From Bacillota bacterium (lineage in GTDB: Bacteria > Bacillota > Clostridia > Lachnospirales > Lachnospiraceae): a stretch of DNA of 41,683 bases. The stretch is taken from NCBI GenBank assembly GCA_023421505.1, contig JAEZTJ010000043.1, positions 1 through 41,683 of the forward strand, given 5' to 3'. Positions 32,104-40,700 of the stretch are shown here, piece by piece; within the stretch, counting starts at the first letter, position 1, and every line of letters starts with the position of its first letter. Under the pieces are notes generated by a model that ran no database searches, was not told where the DNA came from, and worked only from the letters and a program-made list of their open reading frames with translations. The translations under genes were made by a program, and so were the position numbers.

Positions 32104-32980
32104 AGCCAATCACCTCCGTTTCACTAATAAAAATCTCCTCTAGTGATAGTGGTATAACTTCTTTGAAAATTGGCTTTACACTATCCAGTCTGTTCTCTAT
32201 TTCTTCAATACTACCTCTTACTGTAATTGTAAATAGCGAACCTCTCTGCTCTACTTTGAGTAAATCCATTCCATCAAACAGATATTTTATATCTGTCTCA
32301 CTTCCAAATACACATTGAATTTTATGTAAGCTGATCTTCATATCGTACAAATCCTTAGATAGTACAATTCCTCCCTTATGAAGCAATCCTACACAATCGC
32401 AGATATCTTCTAATTCCCTTAAATTATGAGACGCAATAATGGCTGTCAATTTACGTTCTGTCATTTCCTTTGCGAAGATACTTTTCACAGCCTGTCGCAT
32501 AACCGGATCGAGTCCATCAAAGGTTTCATCACAAAGTATGTATTTTGTATTAGCGCAGATCGCACATATAATAGACAACTGCTTTTTCATACCCTTTGAA
32601 TAGGTACTGATCTTTCGATGCCTATCAAGTTCAAACTGATTTAATAATTTATCAAAACGAACACTGTCAAAGCTTGAATAAACGCTACTATAAAATGCTT
32701 TGATATCCTTCGGCGCAGAATTAGCAAAAAAGTATTGATCGTCCGAAATATAAAAAAATAATTCTTTTGCTTTTATATTTTCATATACCTTCTTTTCATC
32801 TATGGTAATTACTCCACTATCCTGCTTTAATATTCCGCTAAGCAATCTTAAAAAGGTACTTTTTCCTGCTCCGTTCGTACCTAATAGGCCAAATATATTT
32901 TCTTCCTTGATAACAACAGAGACTTGATCGAGCGCCTTTATCGTATCAAATTTTTTACTAACGTTTATCATCTCAATCAT
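32078..32980 (-). CDS. ABC transporter ATP-binding protein
   Basis: A 300-residue ABC ATPase with Walker A GTNGAGKST (about residues 34-42), signature YSKGMKKQ (about 126-133) in place of the usual LSGGQ, Walker B YILCDETFDGLD (about 147-158) and switch histidine ASHN (about 183-186). The C-terminal region of about 90 residues ends LSLEEIFISETEV, typical of ABC-2 export ATPases. The start overlaps the GntR stop (GTGA/ATGA-type junction) and the end overlaps the permease start, so all three are co-translated. Confidence 0.95.
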   Translation of the reverse strand: MIEMINVSKKFDTIKALDQVSVVIKEENIFGLLGTNGAGKSTFLRLLSGILKQDSGVITIDEKKVYENIKAKELFFYISDDQYFFANSAPKDIKAFYSSVYSSFDSVRFDKLLNQFELDRHRKISTYSKGMKKQLSIICAICANTKYILCDETFDGLDPVMRQAVKSIFAKEMTERKLTAIIASHNLRELEDICDCVGLLHKGGIVLSKDLYDMKISLHKIQCVFGSETDIKYLFDGMDLLKVEQRGSLFTITVRGSIEEIENRLDSVKPIFKEVIPLSLEEIFISETEVIGYDVKKLIC

Positions 32981-33351
32981 GGCTTGCTTTCTCCTTTATA
33001 ACTTTCATTTACCCTGTTAACAAACTGATCCTCTGTTATTCCAATACCTTTTGCAGCATCCACTAACCTACTTACAGCTTCTAAAATCTCATTTTGCTTT
33101 TGTTCAACCAGCCGGTCGTTTATAGCAATAAAGTTCCCCTTACCCTTTATGGAATAAATATATCCCTGTCGTTCTAATTCCGAATATGCTCTTTGTATTG
33201 TATTAGGATTAATTGATAACTCGATTGCTAAATTTCTAACAGAAGGCAATTGACTATCAGGCTCAAGGCATCCTCTTAGTACCAGTTCTTTCAAACGTTC
33301 TACGATCTGCTCATAAATTGGTCTACGATCCTTATAATCTATTAAGATCAC
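32977..33351 (-). CDS. GntR-family repressor, YtrA-like (GTG start)
   Basis: A 124-residue regulator starting MILIDYKDRRPIYEQIVERLKELVLRG. The winged-helix domain includes LPSVRNLAIELSINPNTIQRAYSELERQGYIYSIKGKGNFI (about residues 36-76), and a short helical C-terminus (about 45 residues) marks the YtrA subfamily. I chose the GTG at 33351, 6 nt after GGAG, because it gives the standard family start; a TTG at 33372 lies before that site. It leads the ABC operon and probably represses it through the palindrome at 33481-33511. In B. subtilis, YtrA responds to cell-wall antibiotics; the inducer here is unknown. Confidence 0.92.
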   Translation of the reverse strand: MILIDYKDRRPIYEQIVERLKELVLRGCLEPDSQLPSVRNLAIELSINPNTIQRAYSELERQGYIYSIKGKGNFIAINDRLVEQKQNEILEAVSRLVDAAKGIGITEDQFVNRVNESYKGESKP

Positions 33352-33480
33352 GGATAACTCCTTTCTTGTCAATTAATGATATAGACAATTGCGAAACTCA
33401 GTAATTACTAATATTGTATACACTGCATATACTTTTTCGAAGCACAAGTTAAGCTCAAAGGAGCGTTGGAGCGTAGTGTA

Positions 33481-33511
33481 ATAACTGTATTATTTTAATT
33501 AATACAGTTAT
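33481..33511 (-). promoter_or_regulatory. GntR/YtrA operator
   Basis: ATAACTGTATTA (33481-33492) and TAATACAGTTAT (33500-33511) form perfect 12-bp arms around a 7-bp spacer. The palindrome starts within the -10 box and covers the transcription start of the gntR-ABC operon, an ideal place for repression by the encoded GntR protein. Confidence 0.8.
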
Positions 33512-33538
33512 AATACACCAAATTACTTATTTTGTCAA
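33510..33538 (-). promoter_or_regulatory. Promoter of the GntR/ABC operon
   Basis: On the minus strand, TTGACA (33533-33538), 17 bp, TATTAT (33510-33515). A near-consensus sigma-A promoter overlapped by the operator palindrome. Confidence 0.85.
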
Positions 33539-33637
33539 TCTATGTATATCAATAAACACTTACTCAGGCTTGAATAATAATATAACCACTGTCTACTAAT
33601 ATTTAGTACCTTAATGAAGAAGTTTCAATATAAACCT

Positions 33638-33682
33638 AAACGCCAGATAGTATTGATGATTTATCAATACTATCTGGCGTTT
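33638..33682. terminator. Large hairpin after rpoC
   Basis: AAACGCCAGATAGTATTGAT (33638-33657) pairs perfectly over 20 bp with the sequence at 33663-33682 around a 5-nt loop. The minus strand then reads TTTAGGTTTAT and the plus strand TTTTATTAC. It most likely ends the rpoBC transcript, although its T-run is weak in that direction. Confidence 0.7.
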
Positions 33683-33752
33683 TATTACTCAAGTATATTA
33701 ACCTCCATGCCGCCAAAAACCTGCGAATTTGGGCAGCGCACAGATTAGCCGA

Positions 33753-33775
33753 TTGAAAAATCTTTGATTTTTCAA
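33753..33775 (-). other. Small perfect hairpin next to the rpoC stop
   Basis: TTGAAAAATC (33753-33762) pairs with GATTTTTCAA (33766-33775) around TTT, starting about 9 bp after the rpoC stop codon. On the minus strand no T-run follows (CGGCTAATC). It lies about 70 bp before the main terminator hairpin. It may protect the 3' end or assist termination. Confidence 0.5.
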
Positions 33776-33783
33776 CCTAACTC

Positions 33784-36700
33784 CTACAGCCCATCACTGT
33801 AATCGTCTTCGTCTATTCCTTTTAAGTTAAATTCGGTTTCTGTCCAGTCACCATCATTATGAGAATTCTCTCCGTAGTTGACATGAGCATCGTCTACACC
33901 TGGAATTGCGTCTTCTCTTTGAAGATCATCTTCCTTTTTGGAATACTTATCTTCATCATAAACTATCTCAGCAATTCCGTCTTCCGGCTCGTAGTAGCCT
34001 TCTTCATCAAATTCTTCGCTAAAGAATTCATCCTCACTAAAGCTATCTTCCGGATACTCAAAGTTGCTAAACTCCATATAGCTTCCGTCGCCTTCAAGTT
34101 CTTCAGAAAGCATATACTCCTCCGGAGTATCTGTATCAAGTTTTACAGAACGATATCTCTTCATACCAGTACCGGCAGGAATTAATTTACCGATAATAAC
34201 ATTTTCCTTAAGACCGATGAGCGGATCAACCTTACCCTTGATAGCTGCTTCAGTAAGAACCTTAGTAGTCTCCTGGAAGGATGCTGCTGACAAGAAGGAA
34301 TTGGTAGCAAGGGAAGCCTTTGTGATACCTAACATTACCTGCTTGCCATCTGCTGGCTCCAAGCCTTCTGCCTTCAATCTTTCATTCTCATCCTCAAAAT
34401 CTAAGATATCAACCAAAGTTCCCGGTAAGAACATCGTATCACCGTTTGTTTCGATACGGATCTTCTTCAGCATCTGACGAACAATAACCTCGATATGCTT
34501 ATCATTAATCTCAACACCCTGTAGACGATATACTCTCTGTACTTCCTGTATCATGTAATCCTGTACAGCACGGATACCCTTAATCTTTAGGATATCATGA
34601 GGGTTAACGCTACCTTCCGTAAGCTCGTCACCAGCTTCCAGTACATCATTGTCCATAACCTTAATTCTAGAGCCATAAGGTATTAAATATGCCTTTGATT
34701 CCATGGTTTCATTATTTGTAATGATTACTTCACGTTTCTTCTTTGTATCTTTAATCGTAACCACACCGCCGAATTCAGCAATAATTGCAAGACCCTTAGG
34801 CTTTCTGGCTTCAAAAAGCTCCTCGACACGGGGAAGACCTTGTGTGATATCATCGCCCGCAACACCACCGGTATGGAAGGTACGCATGGTAAGCTGTGTA
34901 CCGGGCTCACCAATTGATTGAGCTGCGATAATACCTACTGCTTCACCAACCTGAACTGCTTCACCGGTAGCCATATTTGCACCATAGCATTTAGCACAGA
35001 CACCTATATGGGATTTACAGGATAAGATTGTACGAATCTTAACCTTTTCAACACCGGTAGCAATAATTCTTGCTGCACGCTTAGGTGTAATCATATGATT
35101 TGCTTTTACAATCATCTCGCCTTTTTCATCATAGATTGTCTCGCAGGAATACCTTCCTGTAATTCTTTCTTCTAAGCTCTCTATCACTTCTTTACCATCG
35201 GTAAAGGCTTTGATCCACATACCCGGAATTTCATGTCCCTCGCAGCAATCTACCTCACGGATAATTAAATCCTGAGATACGTCAACCAGACGACGGGTCA
35301 AATATCCGGAGTCAGCAGTACGAAGCGCTGTATCGGAAAGACCTTTACGAGCACCATGCGCCGAGATGAAGTATTCCAAAACGTCAAGACCTTCACGCAG
35401 GTTAGATTTAATCGGCAATTCGATTGTTTTACCTGTGGTATCTGCCATAAGTCCACGCATACCGGCAAGCTGCTTGATCTGCTTATCGGAACCACGGGCA
35501 CCGGAGTCGGACATCATCTTGATATTATTGAATTTATCAAGTCCGCTTAACAGCGTATCGGTCAGAACCTTATCGGCTTCCTTCCAGGTCTCAATAACAG
35601 TGTTATATCTTTCATCCTCTGTCATTCTACCACGTCTGTATTCCTTAGCAATACTTTCAATGGTAGCTTCCGCATCTGCAATAATCTGTTTCTTCTCATC
35701 CGGCACCTTCATATCGGAGATAGATACGGTCATCGCTGCACGTGTTGAATACTTATAACCAAGAGACTTAACAGCGTCAAGAATTTCAGCTGTCTTTGTA
35801 GCTCCATGGATATTAATACATTTTTCAAGGATTGGCTTTAACTGCTTCTTACCAACCAGGAAGTTAATCTCTAACTGCAAGAAATTCTCGTCCTTGGTTC
35901 GATCTACAAAGCCCAAATCCTGAGGAATAATTTCATTAAATATGAAACGGCCAAGTGTAGATTCGATTGCTCTGATCTCCTCTACTCCCTGATTATTAAT
36001 ACCGGATCTTCTTACCTTTATCATCTCATGAAGCAAAATAGCACCATTCTCGTAAGCTAAAATTGCTTCATTTAAGCTCTTGAAATGATGGCGAATGCCG
36101 CCTTCCATCTCTCGTACGATAGTAAGATAGTAAATACCAAGAACCATATCCTGTGAAGGAACAGCTACCGGTGCACCATCGGACGGTTTTAATAAATTAT
36201 TCGGTGAAAGCAGTAAGAAACGACATTCTGCCTGAGCCTCTACGGACAGAGGCAAATGCACAGCCATCTGGTCACCATCAAAATCTGCATTGTACGCGGT
36301 ACATACGAGCGGATGAAGCTTAATCGCTTTACCTTCAACAAGTACCGGCTCGAACGCCTGAATACCAAGTCTGTGAAGAGTTGGGGCACGGTTTAGCATA
36401 ACCGGATGCTCCTTAATAACCTCCTCGAGGACATCCCAAACCTCAGTCTGGAGTCTTTCTACCATCTTCTTAGCTGATTTTATATTATGAGCAGTGCCTT
36501 TTGCTACCAATTCCTTCATTACGAAGGGCTTGAATAACTCGATTGCCATTTCCTTTGGCAGACCACACTGATATAACTTAAGTTCAGGACCTACAACGAT
36601 AACAGATCGTCCGGAGTAGTCAACACGCTTACCAAGTAAGTTCTGACGGAAACGTCCCTGTTTACCCTTTAACATATCGGATAAGGATTTGAGAGCACGG

Positions 36701-37650
36701 TTACCAGGACCGGTTACCGGTCTGCCTCTTCTTCCGTTATCAATTAAAGCGTCAACTGCTTCTTGAAGCATTCTCTTCTCGTTACGTACGATAATATCGG
36801 GAGCACCGAGTTCGAGTAATCTCTTCAAGCGGTTGTTACGATTAATGATTCTACGATATAAATCATTCATATCTGAGGTTGCAAAACGTCCACCATCCAA
36901 CTGAACCATTGGTCGCAGATCCGGTGGTATTACAGGAATTACAGATAATATCATCCACTCTGGCTTATTGCCGGACTCACGAAAGGCTTCTACTACCTCG
37001 AGGCGTTTGATTATTCTTGCACGCTTCTGACCGGTAGAATCTTTAAGGCCTCTCTTTAATTCCTTTGATTCCTTCTCAAGATCAATAGCCTGTAACAACT
37101 CCTGGATTGCTTCTGCACCCATTCCTAAACGAAAGCTGTTATATCCATATTTCTCTATTGCTTCTTGTCTTTCCTTTTCATTTAAAACCTGCTTATACTG
37201 AAGATCCGTCGTTCCCTTATCAAGTACGATATAGGATGCAAAGTATAGAACCTTTTCCAGAGTTCTTGGAGAAAGATCTAAAATCAAGCCCATACGACTG
37301 GGGATCCCCTTGAAATACCATATATGGGAAACCGGAGCTGCAAGCTCAATATGCCCCATTCTTTCTCGACGTACACTCGCTTTGGTAACTTCTACACCAC
37401 AGCGATCACATACGACACCCTTATATCTGATTTTTTTATATTTACCACAATGGCACTCCCAGTCCTTGCTAGGTCCAAAGATTCTTTCACAAAACAAACC
37501 ATCCTTCTCAGGCTTCAAGGTTCTGTAATTAATTGTCTCCGGCTTTCTAACTTCGCCCTTTGACCATTCCCTGATTTTTTCAGGTGAAGCTAAACCAATC
37601 TTTATTGCATCATAGGTTATCTCTTGAATGCTACTTGCTAATTCAGACAT
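33784..37650 (-). CDS. rpoC: RNA polymerase beta' subunit
   Basis: The 1288-residue beta' subunit of RNA polymerase. The N-terminal zinc site uses C66, C68, C81 and C84 (CHC and CDRC). The catalytic magnesium motif NADFDGDQMAVH lies at about residues 453-464. The bridge-helix/trigger-loop region includes GEAVGIIAAQSIGEPGTQLTMRTFHTGG. The second zinc site is CEGHE, SCETIY, CKSHIGVCAKCYG. The last ~110 residues, after RYRSVKLDTDTPEEYML, are strikingly acidic and low in complexity, which explains a length greater than the ~1200 residues of B. subtilis. The ATG follows AGGGAG by 9 nt. It lies 146 bp after rpoB. Confidence 0.98.
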   Translation of the reverse strand: MSELASSIQEITYDAIKIGLASPEKIREWSKGEVRKPETINYRTLKPEKDGLFCERIFGPSKDWECHCGKYKKIRYKGVVCDRCGVEVTKASVRRERMGHIELAAPVSHIWYFKGIPSRMGLILDLSPRTLEKVLYFASYIVLDKGTTDLQYKQVLNEKERQEAIEKYGYNSFRLGMGAEAIQELLQAIDLEKESKELKRGLKDSTGQKRARIIKRLEVVEAFRESGNKPEWMILSVIPVIPPDLRPMVQLDGGRFATSDMNDLYRRIINRNNRLKRLLELGAPDIIVRNEKRMLQEAVDALIDNGRRGRPVTGPGNRALKSLSDMLKGKQGRFRQNLLGKRVDYSGRSVIVVGPELKLYQCGLPKEMAIELFKPFVMKELVAKGTAHNIKSAKKMVERLQTEVWDVLEEVIKEHPVMLNRAPTLHRLGIQAFEPVLVEGKAIKLHPLVCTAYNADFDGDQMAVHLPLSVEAQAECRFLLLSPNNLLKPSDGAPVAVPSQDMVLGIYYLTIVREMEGGIRHHFKSLNEAILAYENGAILLHEMIKVRRSGINNQGVEEIRAIESTLGRFIFNEIIPQDLGFVDRTKDENFLQLEINFLVGKKQLKPILEKCINIHGATKTAEILDAVKSLGYKYSTRAAMTVSISDMKVPDEKKQIIADAEATIESIAKEYRRGRMTEDERYNTVIETWKEADKVLTDTLLSGLDKFNNIKMMSDSGARGSDKQIKQLAGMRGLMADTTGKTIELPIKSNLREGLDVLEYFISAHGARKGLSDTALRTADSGYLTRRLVDVSQDLIIREVDCCEGHEIPGMWIKAFTDGKEVIESLEERITGRYSCETIYDEKGEMIVKANHMITPKRAARIIATGVEKVKIRTILSCKSHIGVCAKCYGANMATGEAVQVGEAVGIIAAQSIGEPGTQLTMRTFHTGGVAGDDITQGLPRVEELFEARKPKGLAIIAEFGGVVTIKDTKKKREVIITNNETMESKAYLIPYGSRIKVMDNDVLEAGDELTEGSVNPHDILKIKGIRAVQDYMIQEVQRVYRLQGVEINDKHIEVIVRQMLKKIRIETNGDTMFLPGTLVDILDFEDENERLKAEGLEPADGKQVMLGITKASLATNSFLSAASFQETTKVLTEAAIKGKVDPLIGLKENVIIGKLIPAGTGMKRYRSVKLDTDTPEEYMLSEELEGDGSYMEFSNFEYPEDSFSEDEFFSEEFDEEGYYEPEDGIAEIVYDEDKYSKKEDDLQREDAIPGVDDAHVNYGENSHNDGDWTETEFNLKGIDEDDYSDGL

Positions 37651-37743
37651 TCCTTGGCTCTCCCTTCGTTATACTGATCGCAGATTTATGAAATACTTCT
37701 GCTCCTCAGCTTTATGACTATTAGTGGCTATTTTTACTGGTTC

Positions 37744-37779
37744 ATGCTTAAGGATTAGTAAACTAACCTGCTCAAGCAT
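37744..37779 (-). other. Imperfect hairpin in the rpoB-rpoC gap
   Basis: On the minus strand, ATGCTT...AAGCAT encloses a GGTTAG/CTAATCC pair with a bulge. It lies about 20 bp after the rpoB stop in a 146-bp gap. There is no T-run. It could be a processing site. Confidence 0.35.
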
Positions 37780-37796
37780 AGGAGTATTGCAATTTG

Positions 37797-40700
37797 CTAG
37801 ATTTCTTCTTCCGGCTCCTCGCTAAACTCTTCGTCTTCGACTTCATAAACACCGTCTTCCAGTAAATCTTCCGATTCATCTTCATAAATATCGAAAATAT
37901 CAGCATCAATATCTTCTGCATTACCTTGGGTGAAGCCGGCTTCTTCATAGCCCTCATCATATCTGAAATTGTTATCGCCTTCAATGAGCGGCGTCAGATC
38001 AGAATCACCAAAGTCAATACTTTCTGTCATCTTCACCTCGTTACCGTTCTCATCAAGAACTGTTACATCAAGTGCAAGGGATTGAAGCTCTTTTAAGAGA
38101 ACCTTAAAGGATTCCGGTATACCTGGCTCCGTAATATTCTCTCCCTTAATAATTGCTTCATAAGTCTTAACACGACCGGTAACATCATCGGATTTTACAG
38201 TTAAGATTTCCTGCAGGATATAAGCGGCACCATATGCTTCCAGCGCCCAAACCTCCATCTCACCAAATCTCTGTCCACCGAATTGAGCCTTACCACCTAA
38301 CGGCTGCTGCGTTACTAAGGAGTAAGGACCTGTAGAACGGGCATGAATCTTATCATCAACCAGGTGATGAAGCTTCAAGTAATGCATGAAACCAACCGTA
38401 ACAGAACCGTCAAAATATTCTCCGGTACGTCCGTCACGTAATCTAACCTTACCGTCGCGGTTAATCGGTACACCCTTCCAGTCTTCCCTGTTTTCCGGAT
38501 GCTTCTTTAAATAATCCATAAATTCAGGATCTAAGGAATCCTTATATTTTACCTCAAATTCTTCCCAGGTAGTATTTGCAAAATCATTTGCTATCTCTAA
38601 AGTATCCATAATATCGAACTCATCTGCGCCGTCAAATACCGGAGTTGAGATATCTACGCCGAGTACCTTCGCAGCTAAGGATAAATGGATCTCAAGTACC
38701 TGTCCGATATTCATACGGGAAGGTACACCAAGCGGATTAAGCACGATATCAAGCGGTCTTCCATTCGGTAAGAAAGGCATATCCTCTGCCGGAAGTACTC
38801 TGGAAACAACACCCTTGTTACCGTGACGACCAGCCATCTTGTCACCAACCTGGATTTTTCTCTTTTGCGCTATATATACACGTACGGTCTGATTAACACC
38901 CGGTGATAATTCATCACCATTTTCTCTTGTAAATACCTTCGCATCTACAATGATTCCATATTCACCGTGAGGTACGCGAAGGGAAGTATCTCTAACCTCT
39001 CTAGCCTTTTCACCAAAGATTGCACGAAGTAATCTTTCTTCTGCCGTCAGCTCTGTTTCACCCTTTGGTGTAACCTTACCAACTAAGATATCTCCGGCAC
39101 GAACCTCTGCACCTATACGGATAATACCTCTTTCATCAAGATCCTTCAAAGCATCATCACCGACACCTGGAACGTCTCTTGTAATTTCCTCCGGTCCCAG
39201 CTTAGTATCTCTTGATTCTGCTTCATATTCTTCTATATGCACGGAGGTGTAAACATCCTCCTGTACCAAACGCTCGCTTAATAAAACCGCATCCTCGTAG
39301 TTATAGCCTTCCCAGGTCATAAAACCAATTAACGGGTTCTTACCAAGTGCTAATTCACCCTTTGCTGTAGACGGACCGTCTGCAATTACCTGACCGGCTG
39401 TAATCTTCTGACCTCTGAATACAATTGGTCTCTGATTAATACAGGTACCCTGATTGCTCTTGGAAAATTTAATCATACGGTAGGAGGACTTTGTACCATC
39501 ATCATTTTTAATCACTACTTCTTTGGCAGTTACACGCTCTACCACACCGGTTTTCTTTGCAACAACACAGACACCGGAGTCAATAGCTGCTTTCGCTTCA
39601 ATACCGGTTCCAACAACAGGAGCTTCGGTAAGCAAAAGCGGTACAGCCTGACGCTGCATGTTCGCACCCATGAGGGCACGGTTTGCATCATCATTTTCAA
39701 GGAAAGGAATAAGCGCTGTAGCAACAGAGAACACCATCTTAGGAGATACGTCCATTAAATCGATCATATGCTTCTCATATTGTGATGTCTCTTCCTTATG
39801 ACGTCCAGAGATACTGTTACCGATAAAATATCCCTTTTCATCCAACTCTTCATTTGCCTGTGCAACAATATATTTATCTTCCTCATCTGCCGTTAAATAT
39901 ACAACCTCATCCGTTACCCTAGGATTCATCGAATTTGACTTATCACATTTGCGGTAAGGAGCTTCAATAAAGCCATACTCATTAATTCTTGCATAGGTTG
40001 CAAGGGAGTTAATCAAACCGATGTTAGGACCTTCCGGTGTCTCAATCGGACACATTCTTCCGTAATGGGAATAGTGTACGTCACGAACCTCAAAACCTGC
40101 TCTATCACGGGACAAACCACCAGGACCGAGTGCAGAAAGACGTCTCTTATGCGTTAATTCACCAAGCGGATTATGTTGATCCATGAACTGTGACAGCTGG
40201 GAGCTTCCAAAAAATTCCTTAACTGCTGCCGTAACAGGCTTGATGTTGATTAAGGACTGAGGACTGATACCTTCTAAGTCCTGTGTTGTCATTCTTTCCC
40301 TAACAACACGTTCCATTCTGGAAAGACCGATACGGTACTGGTTCTGTAATAGCTCACCTACCGCTCTTATTCTTCTGTTACCCAGATGGTCGATATCATC
40401 GGAATTACCGACGCCGTACTCTAAATGTATGTTATAGTTAATGGAAGCGATAATATCTTCCTTTGTAATATGCTTTGGTATTAATTCATTGATATTTTTC
40501 TTTATTGCTTCTATGATTGATTCATTATCTGTATTATCAGCCAAAAGCTTCTTCAGAACCGGATAATATACATCTTCAGAAATACCCAGCTCTTTTCTGT
40601 CTATATTAACATAGTGGGTGAGATCAACCATCATGTTGGAGAGAACCTTTACATTACGTTCCTCCGCTTGTACCATAACAAACGGTACTGCTGCGTTCTG

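Larger units (their letters stand above)
33352..33637 (-). promoter_or_regulatory. Leader and upstream region of the GntR/ABC operon
   Basis: The transcript from the promoter near 33510 has a leader of about 150 nt before gntR. It contains a GCTC/GAGC hairpin at about 33453-33464 (gctc-aaag-gagc) and two close copies of CGCTCC on the minus strand. Upstream of the promoter lies AT-rich DNA up to the rpoC terminator. No coding sequence is seen. Confidence 0.4.
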
